Positions 1 to 8,651 of a stretch of DNA of 64,000 nt are shown one piece after another; positions within the stretch are counted from its first letter, which is position 1, and each line of letters starts with the position of its first letter. The translations under genes were made by a program, and so were the position numbers. Source of the DNA: Actinoallomurus bryophytorum (GTDB taxonomy: Bacteria > Actinomycetota > Actinomycetes > Streptosporangiales > Streptosporangiaceae); the NCBI RefSeq assembly GCF_006716425.1, contig NZ_VFOZ01000001.1, positions 5,890,001 through 5,954,000 of the forward strand, read 5' to 3'. The notes below the pieces were generated by a model. It did not search any database. It saw nothing but the letters and a program-made list of their open reading frames with translations, and was not told where the DNA came from.

Positions 1-7
1 CGGTCGG

Positions 8-14
8 TCCTCCC
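8..14 (-). promoter_or_regulatory. Ribosome binding site of a leftward gene starting outside the window
   Basis: On the minus strand this reads AGGGAGG, a strong Shine-Dalgarno sequence pointing off the left edge. Together with the palindrome at 52-67 it suggests that a divergent gene begins just before position 1. No coding part of that gene is visible. Confidence 0.35.
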
Positions 15-51
15 TTTCGTGCGGAGCCTGCTGGTTCTCGTGTCCCTATAC

Positions 52-67
52 GTTACTCGTCAGTAAC
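52..67. promoter_or_regulatory. Candidate TetR-type operator
   Basis: GTTACTCGTCAGTAAC is an inverted repeat with perfect 6-bp arms (GTTACT/AGTAAC) and a 4-bp centre. TTACT-N4-AGTAA elements are typical of actinobacterial TetR regulators of fatty-acid or steroid catabolism. It lies between the acyl-CoA synthetase gene and the presumed divergent gene to the left, so it probably controls one or both. The regulator itself is not in view. Confidence 0.5.
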
Positions 68-153
68 CACTGACATGCAAGTGGGCCCTTGCTGGAGAGG
101 ATCACCCACCCGTAGCCTGACCGGAATCACGGGACCTCGGGGAGTGACGGGCA

Positions 154-1815
154 GTGGTGCACGCCAGGCCGGAGTACCGCTCCGGGGCCGGACGCAGAGC
201 CGGACAAGCCATCAACGTGCCCCTGACGATGGCCAGAAGGGGCCTGCTGTGGCCCTGGCGCCCGCTACGCGCCACCCGGCAGATCACCGCGCTCCTGCAC
301 TGGGGCACCACGCTGGCCGGCGGGCTCGTCGCCGCCGCCGCGCGTGACCCGGACCGGGTCGCCCTGGTCGACGAGCTCGGCGAGCTGACCTACGCCGAGC
401 TGCACGACCGTACGGACCGCCTGGCCGCCGCCCTGATCCCCGACCGCGACGCACGCCGCCCCCGTGTCGGGGTGCTGTGCCGCAACCACCGCGGCCTGGT
501 CGAGTCGCTGATCGCCTGCAGCAAGCGCGGGGCCGAGGTGGTCCTGCTGGGCACCGGGCTCGGCCCCGGGCAGCTCAACAGCGTGATGCGCGAGCTGTGG
601 GCCGACATCATCATCGCCGACACGGAGTTCGCCGACCAGCTGCCGCGCGGCGGGCGGCCGATCACCAAGGTGACCGCCTGGCCCGGCGGCCCCGACGGCA
701 GCGCCCGCTGCGGCCAGGGCCCGACCCTGAACGAACTCATCGCGCGCACTCCGGCCCCTGCCCTCGAACCGCCCTCGATCCAGGGCCGCATCGTCTTCCT
801 CAGCTCGGGCACGTCCGGCCGTCCGAAGGGGGCGCGCCGCCCGCCCCGTCCCGGGTTCGGGCCGCTCGCCGCGATGCTGTCGCGCACCCCGCTCCGCGTG
901 CACGACCGGATGCTGATCGAGGCGCCGCTGTTCCACGCCTGGGGCTACTCCTCGCTGCAGATCGCGCTGGCGATGCGGGCGACCGTCGTCATCGGGCGGC
1001 GCTTCGACCCCGAGCAGACCCTGCGGACCATCCAGGAGCGCTCCTGCAGCACGCTCATCACCGTGCCGATCATGCTGCAGCGCATCATGGCGCTGCCCGC
1101 GCGCGTCCGCGCGGCGTACGACACGTCCTCCCTGCGCGTCACCGCGGTCAGCGGTTCCCGGCTGCCGGGAGACCTGGCGGGCGCCTTCATGGACGCCTTC
1201 CCGGTCGAGCTCTGCAACGTCTACGGATCGACCGAGGCGGGCTGGGTGAGCATCGCCACCGCGGCCGACCTGCGCGCCCATCCGCACACCGCGGGACGCC
1301 CGGCCGCCGGTTCCGAGGTCACGATCCTGGACGCCGAGGGGCGTCAGGTCCCGCCGGGCACCACCGGCCGCATCTTCGCCGCGAACGGCATGCATTTCGA
1401 GGGCTACACCGGCGGCCTGCCCATGGAGACCAGGCACGGCATGCTCTTCATGGGCGACGTCGGCCACTTCGACGACGACGGCCTGCTCTACATCGACGGC
1501 CGCGCCGACGAGATGGTCGTCTCCGGCGGGGAGAACGTCTTTCCGGGCGCGGCCGAGGACGTGATCGCCAGACTGCCGCAGGTCCGTGAGGTCGCGGTGA
1601 CGAGCGTCGCCGACCCCGAGTACGGCGAGCGGCTGGCCGCCTACATCGTGACCGCGCCGGGCCAGCGGCTCGACGCCGACACCGTGCGCGTGCACGTCCG
1701 CAGTGAGCTCGCACGGTACGCCGTGCCGCGCGACGTGCACTTCCGCTCCCACCTGCCGCGCAACGCGATGGGAAAGGTCGTACCGCACCGCCTGCACGAG
1801 ACGGCGGGCGCCTGA
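154..1815 (+). CDS. AMP-dependent acyl-CoA synthetase/ligase
   Basis: Activates a carboxylic acid as its acyl-AMP and transfers it to CoA, in the cytoplasm. The adenylate-forming core motifs are in order: phosphate-binding loop SSGTSGRPKG near residue 220, YGSTEAG near 357, the hinge region GRADEMVVSGGENVFPG near 450, and the C-terminal catalytic lysine in LPRNAMGKV near 537. A GTG start at 154 follows GGGGAG. A second start, ATG at 229 (MARRGLLWPW), would give 528 residues and lies nearer the first conserved block. The phosphate-binding loop is followed by an unusually basic Arg/Pro stretch. Substrate unknown. The TetR-type palindrome upstream points to lipid catabolism, which is inference. 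Confidence 0.88.
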   Translation: MVHARPEYRSGAGRRAGQAINVPLTMARRGLLWPWRPLRATRQITALLHWGTTLAGGLVAAAARDPDRVALVDELGELTYAELHDRTDRLAAALIPDRDARRPRVGVLCRNHRGLVESLIACSKRGAEVVLLGTGLGPGQLNSVMRELWADIIIADTEFADQLPRGGRPITKVTAWPGGPDGSARCGQGPTLNELIARTPAPALEPPSIQGRIVFLSSGTSGRPKGARRPPRPGFGPLAAMLSRTPLRVHDRMLIEAPLFHAWGYSSLQIALAMRATVVIGRRFDPEQTLRTIQERSCSTLITVPIMLQRIMALPARVRAAYDTSSLRVTAVSGSRLPGDLAGAFMDAFPVELCNVYGSTEAGWVSIATAADLRAHPHTAGRPAAGSEVTILDAEGRQVPPGTTGRIFAANGMHFEGYTGGLPMETRHGMLFMGDVGHFDDDGLLYIDGRADEMVVSGGENVFPGAAEDVIARLPQVREVAVTSVADPEYGERLAAYIVTAPGQRLDADTVRVHVRSELARYAVPRDVHFRSHLPRNAMGKVVPHRLHETAGA

Positions 1816-1831
1816 GCGAGGTCCGTACGAG

Positions 1832-2692
1832 TCAGCGGCCGGCGTCGGCGGTCTGCTCGCGCGGTGCCCTCGCGACCGGGGCCTTGGCGGGACGCAGGAA
1901 CAACACCATCACCGGGACGACGTACACCGTCCACGCGATCGCCTGGACGACCGTGACCTGCGGGGTGAGGTTGAACACGCCCTGCAGGGCCGTCTGCAGC
2001 CACCGGCCGACCGTGCCCATCCCGGCGAACCACGTGCTCGGCTCGAAGGCCAGCGTGGTCAGGCCGGGCAGGACCGAGGCCTCCTGCAGATCGTGGAAGC
2101 CGTACCCGAACACCCCGGCGGCCACCACGATGAGGGCCGCCCCGGTGATCATGAAGAACTTCTTGAGGTTGAGCTTCAGCCCGCCCCGGTAGAGCAGGTA
2201 TCCCAGCAGCACCGCGGTGAGCAGGCCGAGCACGGCGCCGATGATCGGCTCCGTCGAGGAGTTCGCGTTGGTGATGTTGGTCCACAGGAACAGCGCGGTC
2301 TCCAGGCCCTCACGGCCGACGGCCAGGAACGCCACGAAGAACAGCGCCCCGGTGCCCATCGACAGCGCGCCTTCGAGCTTGCCCTCCAGCTCGGCCTTCA
2401 TGAACCGGGCGGTCCGGCGCATCCAGAACACCATCCAGGTCACCAGGCCGACGGCGATGATCGACAGGAAGCCGCCGAAGGTCTCCTGCGTCTTGAACTG
2501 CATCTCGCCGGAGGCGACGCTGAGCACGATGCCGAACCCGATGGCGACCGCGACGGCGGAGCCGACGCCTCCCCAGACGGGTGTGAGCGCCCGGCGGTTG
2601 CCCGACTTCACCAGATACGCGACGAGGATGCTGACGACGAGTGAGGCCTCGAGCCCCTCGCGCAGGCCGATGAGGTAGTTGCCGAGCAACAA
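1832..2692 (-). CDS. FTR1-family high-affinity iron permease (EfeU-like)
   Basis: Multi-pass membrane protein for iron uptake. Both hallmark REGLE motifs are present, REGLEASLVV in the first helix and REGLETALFLW in the middle, and these ligate iron in the Ftr1/EfeU family. About seven hydrophobic segments can be read. I chose the TTG at 2692 because GAGGAG lies 7 nt upstream and the product then begins LLLGNYLIGLREG, as in relatives; an in-frame GTG at 2728 has no ribosome site. An iron box at 2750-2768 overlaps the promoter. No efeO or efeB lies beside it; the DyP peroxidase at 28775 belongs to an encapsulin system instead. Confidence 0.9.
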   Translation of the reverse strand: MLLGNYLIGLREGLEASLVVSILVAYLVKSGNRRALTPVWGGVGSAVAVAIGFGIVLSVASGEMQFKTQETFGGFLSIIAVGLVTWMVFWMRRTARFMKAELEGKLEGALSMGTGALFFVAFLAVGREGLETALFLWTNITNANSSTEPIIGAVLGLLTAVLLGYLLYRGGLKLNLKKFFMITGAALIVVAAGVFGYGFHDLQEASVLPGLTTLAFEPSTWFAGMGTVGRWLQTALQGVFNLTPQVTVVQAIAWTVYVVPVMVLFLRPAKAPVARAPREQTADAGR

Positions 2693-2749
2693 GGGGGTGC
2701 TCCTCGTCTCTGGGCCCCGAGGGGACACGGGACCGAACGTCAGAAGGCC

Positions 2750-2768
2750 TTAGGTAAACCTAACCTAA
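2750..2768. promoter_or_regulatory. Iron box (DtxR/IdeR operator)
   Basis: TTAGGTAAACCTAACCTAA matches the DtxR/IdeR consensus TTAGGTTAGGCTAACCTAA at 16 of 19 positions, with both outer arms intact. It sits about 58 bp upstream of the chosen start of the iron permease, so the gene should be repressed when iron is sufficient. Confidence 0.85.
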
Positions 2769-2941
2769 GCGCGATTGTGTGACGCGAGGGGGGTCTGCGC
2801 AAGTCCGCAGCGTGGGTGACTTCACCGCTGATCGTTGTTGATGAACGCTTTGATCAGCTGTTGCACTGAATAGATCGGGGCACACGTATCCCACCAGCCT
2901 CTAGAGGGCATAGCGTTTGACATGTGGAGTTTCGGGACGTG

Positions 2942-3736
2942 ATGACTCGCCGTCGGATGCTCGCCCTGGGCGCCGCCGGCCTCGGGGCGCTCGCCGTGGG
3001 CGACGGTGGCCAGGAGACCACCACCATCACGCGGCCGTTAGCGCGTGGACGGGCCGTGATCAAGCCGGGGAAAGCGGCACCGCGGCTGCCCCGCCCGGGT
3101 GTCATGCCGCCCCGGCTCGCTCCGTTGCCGGCGCGCAAGAACGCCATCCACCAGGTGCACGACCTGTTCCCGACCGCACCGCCGAACACCATCGCGCTGA
3201 CGATCGACGACGGCCCCCAGCCCGAGTGGACGCCGAAGATGCTCGACCTGCTGGCCGAGTACGACGTCAAGGCGACGTTCTCGCTGATCGGCATCCAGGT
3301 GAAGCTGTTCCCGAAGCTGGCGGAGCGGATCGTGCAGGCGGGCCACCAGCTGTGCAACCACACCATGACCCACCCGCTCGACATCGCCTCGCTGTCCCGC
3401 AAGAGGGTCGACCGCGAGATCACCGAGGCGCACGACCGCATCGGCTACGCGACCGGGGTCGCGCCGAAGTTCTTCCGCTCGCCCGGCGGCGCGTGGTCGC
3501 ACGCGGTGTTCCACTCGGCCGCCCGGCACGGGATGGTGCCGATCGACTGGGACATCGACCCGCGTGACTGGTCGCTGCCGGGCACCAGGCACATCAAGCG
3601 CGCCATGTTGAAGGCCAAGGGCGGCGACATCCTGCTGTGCCACGACGGCGGCGGTGACCGCTCGGAGACGATCAAGGCACTGCACAAGGTGATCCCGGAG
3701 CTGAAGAAACGCGGCCTGACGTTCGTCGCCCTCTGA
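2942..3736 (+). CDS. Exported polysaccharide deacetylase (NodB homology domain)
   Basis: Metal-dependent de-N-acetylase of cell-wall or capsular glycan. NodB motifs are in order: TIDDGP (metal-binding Asp pair), NHTMTHP (His-x3-His), FRSPGG, PIDWDIDPRDW, and ILLCHDGG near the C-terminus. The N-terminus MTRRRMLALGAAGLGALAVG looks like a twin-arginine-type or short Sec signal, so it acts outside the membrane. An in-frame GTG at 2924 would add six residues; ATG 2942 better fits the signal peptide. The family usually has TFDDGP, so Ile for Phe is a conservative change. Stands alone. Confidence 0.88.
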   Translation: MTRRRMLALGAAGLGALAVGDGGQETTTITRPLARGRAVIKPGKAAPRLPRPGVMPPRLAPLPARKNAIHQVHDLFPTAPPNTIALTIDDGPQPEWTPKMLDLLAEYDVKATFSLIGIQVKLFPKLAERIVQAGHQLCNHTMTHPLDIASLSRKRVDREITEAHDRIGYATGVAPKFFRSPGGAWSHAVFHSAARHGMVPIDWDIDPRDWSLPGTRHIKRAMLKAKGGDILLCHDGGGDRSETIKALHKVIPELKKRGLTFVAL

Positions 3737-3748
3737 CCGTCACCCGGC

Positions 3749-4219
3749 TCAGGTCAGGGCGAGGGCGTACCAGACGTACGGCGAGGCCAGCAGGTCGATC
3801 GTGAAGCCGAGGCGCTCCAGCAGCCGCCGGGAGGGGAGGTTGGTCTCGTGGACCTCGGCGGTCACCCGGCGGCAGCCGGGGAGGTTCCCGAGCCAGTCCA
3901 CGAGCCCGCGGACGGCCTCAGTGCCGTAGCCGTTCGCGCGCCAGGCCGCGCCCATGCCGTACCCGATCTCCGTCGACCCGTCCGGGCCCGGCGCGTGCTT
4001 CAGGCCGCACTCGCCGATCACCAGACCCTCGCGGACGATCAACCAGGTCAGGGCGTCCGGGTCGGCGGCCGCGCGCATCGCGACGAGTGCCGTCGTCTCG
4101 GTCGGCCAGGTGGTGCCGGCGGTCAGGCCGGAGTAGTCGCCGTCCGCGATCGCACGTGCCGGGTCCGGTCCGAGCGGCCGGAGCACCAGCCGCTCGGTCA
4201 CGATGAGGTCAGGTGTCAC
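3749..4219 (-). CDS. GNAT-family N-acetyltransferase (RimJ/RimL type)
   Basis: Transfers an acetyl group from acetyl-CoA to an unknown amine. The 156-residue protein has the RimL-like opening TERLVLRPLGPD, the central IGYGMGAAWRANGYGTEAV (acetyl-CoA pyrophosphate loop) and the terminal NLPSRRLLERLGF signature. The GTG start lies inside the 3' end of the RNase D gene (11-bp overlap), so it is translated as the distal gene of that operon. Convergent with the deacetylase. Confidence 0.85.
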   Translation of the reverse strand: MTPDLIVTERLVLRPLGPDPARAIADGDYSGLTAGTTWPTETTALVAMRAAADPDALTWLIVREGLVIGECGLKHAPGPDGSTEIGYGMGAAWRANGYGTEAVRGLVDWLGNLPGCRRVTAEVHETNLPSRRLLERLGFTIDLLASPYVWYALALT

Positions 4220-5459
4220 TCTTGGTCGCCAGCCTGACCAGCGCCTTGGCCAGCGGCTTGGCGGTGAGCTCCACCTGCCACGACCGGGACCCGAGGGCGG
4301 TCAGCACGAGCCCGACCGATTCCTCGGTGATCGTTTCGGGTGGCGTCCAGGCGAGCCGGCGTACGGTGTCCGGCTGCAGGAGGTTCTCCGTCGGCATGGT
4401 GTGCTCGTCGGCCAGCGCGGCGACCACGGCACGGCTGGCGGTCAGGCGTTCGGCCGCGGCCGGGTCGCGCTCGGCCCAGCGGTGTGCGGGCGGTGGCCCC
4501 TCACCGGGCAGGCTGTGCTCGGGGAGCTCTGTGTCCGGCAGGGTGCGGCCCTTCTGCACCGCGCGGAACCACACCGCCGCGTGGCGGCGGGGGTTGCGCC
4601 CGCGGAACGCCGGCAGCGCGGTCAGGTCATCGGGGGTACGGGGGAGCTGGAGCGCCGCCTCCACGATGGCGGAGTCCGGCAGGACCCGGCCGGGTGACAC
4701 GTCGCGCTCGCGGGCGACGCGGTCGCGCGCCAGCCACAGCTCGCGTACGACCGCGAGACTGCGGCGCGTGCGCAGCCGGTGGATGCCGGAGGTGCGGCGC
4801 CAGGGATCCTGGCGGGGCTCCTTCGGCGGTGCCGCCAGGATCGCGGCGAACTCCTCCTCCGCCCAGCTGAGCTTGCCCGCCTCGTCCAGCTCGGCCCGCA
4901 GCGCGTCACGCAGCTCGACGAGAAGCTCGACGTCGAGCGCGGCGTAGCGCAGCCAGTCGGCGGGCAGCGGCCGGGTCGACCAGTCGGCCGCCGAGTGGCC
5001 CTTCTCGAGGGTGAAGCCGAGCACGGTCTCGACCATGGTGCCCAGCCCCACACGGGGGTAGCCGAGCAGCCGGCCGGCGAGCTCGGTGTCGAACAGCCGG
5101 TCGGGGACCAGGCCGATCTCGGCCAGGCACGGCAGGTCCTGGGTGGCCGCGTGCAGCACCATCTCGGTGCCGGCGAGCGCGGTGCGCAGCCCGGACAGAT
5201 CCGAGCAGGGCACGGGGTCGACAAGGACCGTTCCCGCGCCCTTGCGCCGCAGCTGAACGAGATAGGCGCGCTGGCCGTAGCGGTAACCCGAGGCGCGTTC
5301 GGCATCGACCGCGACAGGTCCCTCACCGGCGGCGAGGCCTTCGATGGCGTCCTGTAGCGCATCGGGAGTCTCGACGACCGGGGGAATCCCATCCCGTGGT
5401 TCCAACAGTGGTACTACTTCTGCTTCCGACAATCCCACGCGCCTACCGTACGTCGTCAA
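4209..5459 (-). CDS. rnd: Ribonuclease D family 3'-5' exonuclease with HRDC domain
   Basis: Cytoplasmic 3'-5' exoribonuclease. The DEDD catalytic residues are readable: VAVDAERASG (Asp/Glu, near residue 50), FDTELAGRLLGY, and DVELLVELRDAL. The second half contains an HRDC-type helical domain (around LWLARDRVARERDVSPGRV). Length 416 residues is normal for actinobacterial homologues. The TTG start at 5459 overlaps the TGA of the upstream DUF3000 gene, with AGGAG close by; an internal GTG at 5438 is also possible. DUF3000-rnd-hemE is a familiar actinobacterial neighbourhood. Confidence 0.87.
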   Translation of the reverse strand: MTTYGRRVGLSEAEVVPLLEPRDGIPPVVETPDALQDAIEGLAAGEGPVAVDAERASGYRYGQRAYLVQLRRKGAGTVLVDPVPCSDLSGLRTALAGTEMVLHAATQDLPCLAEIGLVPDRLFDTELAGRLLGYPRVGLGTMVETVLGFTLEKGHSAADWSTRPLPADWLRYAALDVELLVELRDALRAELDEAGKLSWAEEEFAAILAAPPKEPRQDPWRRTSGIHRLRTRRSLAVVRELWLARDRVARERDVSPGRVLPDSAIVEAALQLPRTPDDLTALPAFRGRNPRRHAAVWFRAVQKGRTLPDTELPEHSLPGEGPPPAHRWAERDPAAAERLTASRAVVAALADEHTMPTENLLQPDTVRRLAWTPPETITEESVGLVLTALGSRSWQVELTAKPLAKALVRLATKSDT

Positions 5460-6034
5460 ACTCCTGAACCCGGCAGGGAGGTGACCCCTACCGGTGGCAA
5501 TCCAGCCGCAAGACAGAGAACATCACACCACGCATTGATATGCCCGGACATGTCCCCGTCGGTCGGCGACCAGGACGCCCGCAGCTCCAGCTCGGTGGTC
5601 TCGGGGTCCTCGTCCTTGTCGCCGAAGCTCTCGGAGACCGCGCGGGTGATCGTCCCGGAGGCGGCGCGGTAACCGGCCTCGTGCTGGTCGAGCGCCTCCG
5701 TCAGCCAGCTCCAGCCCACCGGGCCGATCAGTGGATCGGCCGCGATCTCGGGCTCGAGGTCGGCGCGGACGTACGCGACCACGCGGAAGTCGCCCTCCCA
5801 GCCACGCTGGCCCTCGGGGTCGTACAGCAGGATGAGCCGGCCGACACCCAGCTCGCTGTCGTCCTCGCGGTAGACGGTGGCCATGATCGCCGAGGCGTAC
5901 GGCGCGAGCCGCTGGGGCGCCGGCATGTCCTCGACCACGAGCTCAGGGCGGGAGGGCTCGGCGTCGACGAACCCGCGCATCGTCTCGACGGCTCGCTGGA
6001 ACCGCTCCGGCGGGTGTGCGTCCCGGGGGGTCAT
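5456..6034 (-). CDS. DUF3000 family protein
   Basis: Conserved actinobacterial protein of unknown function, 192 residues, soluble, with no signal or membrane segment. It starts MTPRDAHPPERFQ at ATG 6034; frame upstream of this is open but has no conserved content. Acidic C-terminal half containing LRASWSPTDGDMSGHINAWCDVLC. Overlaps the rnd start by 4 bp and is therefore probably co-translated. The family assignment is from recognition of the sequence and synteny. Confidence 0.8.
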   Translation of the reverse strand: MTPRDAHPPERFQRAVETMRGFVDAEPSRPELVVEDMPAPQRLAPYASAIMATVYREDDSELGVGRLILLYDPEGQRGWEGDFRVVAYVRADLEPEIAADPLIGPVGWSWLTEALDQHEAGYRAASGTITRAVSESFGDKDEDPETTELELRASWSPTDGDMSGHINAWCDVLCLAAGLPPVGVTSLPGSGV

Positions 6035-6102
6035 CGACCCACCGGACGATCCGCCGGACGCACGTCCTCGATGGGGAGATGGGGACGCATGCCGCGGGCC
6101 GC

Positions 6103-6279
6103 TCAGGCGGCCTGGGAGACTGCGATTACCGGAAGTTGAGGGGCGTCGCCGACCATGATCGCCATGCCGCACTCGACACACGCGAGCTCGGGGCAGTCGG
6201 CGCCGTGACCATCGGCGCACGACGGCTGCTCGAAGTCGCGCTCGTCTGCACAGACGGAACAATGACGTGTGAGCGTCAT
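6103..6279 (-). CDS. Small Cys-rich (zinc-ribbon-like) protein
   Basis: A 58-residue protein beginning MTLTRHCSVCADERDFEQP, with CSVC, a further Cys in SCADGHGADCPE, and CVEC: an arrangement able to bind zinc. ATG 6279 is preceded by GGGAGGT about 10 nt upstream. Similar short proteins accompany rnd/hemE in other actinobacteria. Function unknown. Lies 68 bp before the DUF3000 gene in the same direction. Confidence 0.7.
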   Translation of the reverse strand: MTLTRHCSVCADERDFEQPSCADGHGADCPELACVECGMAIMVGDAPQLPVIAVSQAA

Positions 6280-6465
6280 TCTGGGGTGACCTCCCTGCGA
6301 CTCGGCTGGGGTGGAGCCTTCACACGCTCGCATGGCGCCAGGCGCGATCGCGGGACGTGGCTCGGCGTGTCCCGAAGATTCTCATAACGGACGTGCGGCC
6401 CTTGTCGCCGTGCGGACTTCGGGGGTGGGCCTCCGGCCTGCGGCGTTCCGTGGGACGATCCAGAT

Positions 6466-7596
6466 GTGGCTGACGTTGCGAACACCCAGAAGGACCACGC
6501 CCCCCCGCCGCATTCCCGCGACGAAAGCGCGACCGCGGGGGATCGCCGTTCGGTCCTTCCCTCCTCCCGTCCGGCGAGCACCTTCCTGGACGCCTGCCGC
6601 CGCCGCCCGGTGGCCCACACACCGGTGTGGTTCATGCGGCAGGCGGGACGTTCACTGCCGGAGTACCGCGAGGCGCGGGGCGGCATCCCGATGATGGAGG
6701 CCTGCGCGACCCCCGACCTCATCGTGGAGATCACGATGCAGCCGGTACGCCGCTACACGGTGGACGCGGCGATCTTCTTCAGTGACATCGTCGTGCCCCT
6801 CAAGGCGATCGGCGTGGACGTCGACATCAAGCCGGGCGTCGGACCGGTGATCGCCGACCCTATCCGCGACGCGGCCGGCGTCGACCGGCTGCGCCTGCTC
6901 GAGCCGGACGACGTGCCCTATGTCACCGAGGCCGTGAGCACCCTGACCGGGGAGCTGGCCGGCATCCCGCTCATCGGCTTCGCCGGCGGCCCGTTCACCC
7001 TCGCGTCCTACCTGATCGAGGGCGGCCCGTCCAAAAACCACGAGCGCACCAAGGCGATGATGTACGGCGAGCCGGACCTGTGGGCACGCCTGCTCGACCG
7101 GCTGGCCGACATAGCCATCGCCTACCTCAAGGTGCAGGTCGAGGCGGGCGCGCGGGCGATCCAGCTGTTCGACTCCTGGGTCGGCGGCGTCGCCCCGGCC
7201 GACTACCGCACCTCCGTGCTGCCGCACAGCAGCAAGATCTTCTCCGCGCTGGAGTCGTACGACGTGCCGCGCATCCACTTCGGTGTGGGCACGGGCGAGC
7301 TGCTGGGCCTGATGGGCGAGGTGGGCGCCGACGTGGTCGGCGTCGACTGGCGCGTGCCCCTGGACGAGGCCGTGGGCCGCGTCGAGGCGGGCAAGGCGCT
7401 CCAGGGCAACCTCGACCCGGCGATCCTGCTCGCACCGTGGGACGTCGTCGCCGAGCGCGCCCGCGAGGTCCTGGCCCAGGGCCGCACGGCCGAAGGCCAT
7501 GTGTTCAACCTGGGCCACGGCGTGCTCCCGGCGACCGACCCCGGCGTCCTGGCGCGCCTCACCGACCTGGTCCACGAGGAGTCCATCGCTCGCTGA
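6466..7596 (+). CDS. hemE: Uroporphyrinogen decarboxylase
   Basis: Removes four acetate carboxyls from uroporphyrinogen III to give coproporphyrinogen III in haem synthesis. Signature 1, [15 protein letters not shown] near residue 50, and signature 2, [16 protein letters not shown] near 168, are both exact, with [13 protein letters not shown] between. The 376-residue product has an N-terminal extension of about 35 residues ([14 protein letters not shown] onwards) relative to the core. Start GTG 6466 has only a weak ribosome site; an internal start cannot be excluded. First gene of the haem group hemE, cgoX, hemQ, with the lipoprotein gene inserted on the other strand. Confidence 0.95.
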   Translation: MADVANTQKDHAPPPHSRDESATAGDRRSVLPSSRPASTFLDACRRRPVAHTPVWFMRQAGRSLPEYREARGGIPMMEACATPDLIVEITMQPVRRYTVDAAIFFSDIVVPLKAIGVDVDIKPGVGPVIADPIRDAAGVDRLRLLEPDDVPYVTEAVSTLTGELAGIPLIGFAGGPFTLASYLIEGGPSKNHERTKAMMYGEPDLWARLLDRLADIAIAYLKVQVEAGARAIQLFDSWVGGVAPADYRTSVLPHSSKIFSALESYDVPRIHFGVGTGELLGLMGEVGADVVGVDWRVPLDEAVGRVEAGKALQGNLDPAILLAPWDVVAERAREVLAQGRTAEGHVFNLGHGVLPATDPGVLARLTDLVHEESIAR

Positions 7597-7625
7597 GCGG
7601 ACCGCCACCCGCGCCTTCCCCGGGC

Positions 7626-7643
7626 CCGGCCGGCGACGGCCGG
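7626..7643. terminator. Hairpin between convergent hemE and lipoprotein gene
   Basis: CCGGCC and GGCCGG arms around a 6-nt loop, 30 bp after hemE and 17 bp from the end of the convergent gene. No T tract, as is common for high-GC terminators. Confidence 0.4.
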
Positions 7644-7659
7644 ACCTGAGGCGAGGCGG

Positions 7660-8514
7660 TCAGCCCGCGTTCGACGGGGTGGAGCGGCGGCGCCGGACGA
7701 TCCACCAGGTGGGCAGGCCGATCAGCGCGGCGAGGCCGAGGAAGGGCAGCGCCCAGCCGAGGACCAGGGTCAGCCCGCCCAAGAACGCGGTGAACGCGTG
7801 CCAGCCGGTCGAGATCCCACCGGCGAACCCCCCGGCCTTCTTGTGGCCGTGGTGCGTCACCGCGGTGCCCTCCAGCCGCAGCGTCACCGTCGCGTACGAC
7901 GTCTGCTCGCTCAGCGACTTCTGACGGGCCTGCAGCGACTCCAGGTCCGCCTCGCGGGTGGAGATCTCCTGCTCGAGCTGGACGATGTCGTCGACCGACT
8001 CGGCCTTGCCGAGCAGCTTGCGGAAGGACGCCAGGGTCGCCTTCGCGGACTTGACCCGGCTGGTGACGTCGGCGACCTCCTGGGTCACGTCACTGGCCTG
8101 CTGCCGTAGTGAGACGCGCCCGCCGATCCGCGAGGAGCCCAGCTGGTCCAGGACCCCCTGGTAGCGCGCCGAGGGGATCTTGAAGGTGAGCGTCGCCGAG
8201 GGACGTGATCCCGGGTCCTCCACGGCGTTCTCGTTGCCGACGTAGCCGCCCGCCGCGGTGACGATCGACTTCGCCTCGGCGGCCGATCGGGCGACGTTCC
8301 CGGCGCGAACGGTGAGGTCCGCGGTGTAGACGATCGCCTGGGCGGGCGCCAGGCGTACGGACGCGGTGCCCGCGCGGTCGTCGCCGGGGGCCACCTTCGG
8401 CCCAGGCGCCGCGACGCCCCCGCCACTCGCGGAGGAGCTGTTTCCCGCGCCCTGGCCCGAACACCCGGTGAGGACGACGAGCGTGGCGGCCAGTAAGACA
8501 ATGAACGGTCTCAT
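7660..8514 (-). CDS. DUF4349 membrane-anchored lipoprotein
   Basis: Envelope protein of 284 residues. An N-terminal lipoprotein signal ends in the lipobox LTGCSG. A DUF4349 region follows, with a predicted coiled coil around VTQEVADVTSRVKSAKATL and LEQEISTREADLESLQAR (residues about 140-205). A C-terminal membrane helix (WALPFLGLAALIGLPTWWIV) and the basic tail RRRRSTPSNAG end the protein. It is thus tethered at both ends. Function unknown. Divergent from cgoX with about 137 bp between. Confidence 0.82.
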   Translation of the reverse strand: MRPFIVLLAATLVVLTGCSGQGAGNSSSASGGGVAAPGPKVAPGDDRAGTASVRLAPAQAIVYTADLTVRAGNVARSAAEAKSIVTAAGGYVGNENAVEDPGSRPSATLTFKIPSARYQGVLDQLGSSRIGGRVSLRQQASDVTQEVADVTSRVKSAKATLASFRKLLGKAESVDDIVQLEQEISTREADLESLQARQKSLSEQTSYATVTLRLEGTAVTHHGHKKAGGFAGGISTGWHAFTAFLGGLTLVLGWALPFLGLAALIGLPTWWIVRRRRSTPSNAG

Positions 8515-8651
8515 ATGATTAAGACGCCGTGACCTTCGTCACCGTTCGCGGAACGCCGTCGCGATCGGATCACGATGGCGACGCGCCCCGATCACGGGCC
8601 CGCCGCCGGGTGGTGTCCCGGCCCTCCGAAACCTCTGCGATCGTGGGACAC

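Noticed and set aside
265-1797. Long open frame antisense to the acyl-CoA synthetase
   Set aside because: Codon bias in high-GC DNA leaves the opposite strand open. The product is Arg/Gly/Asp-rich with no recognisable motif, while the sense frame has all synthetase motifs.
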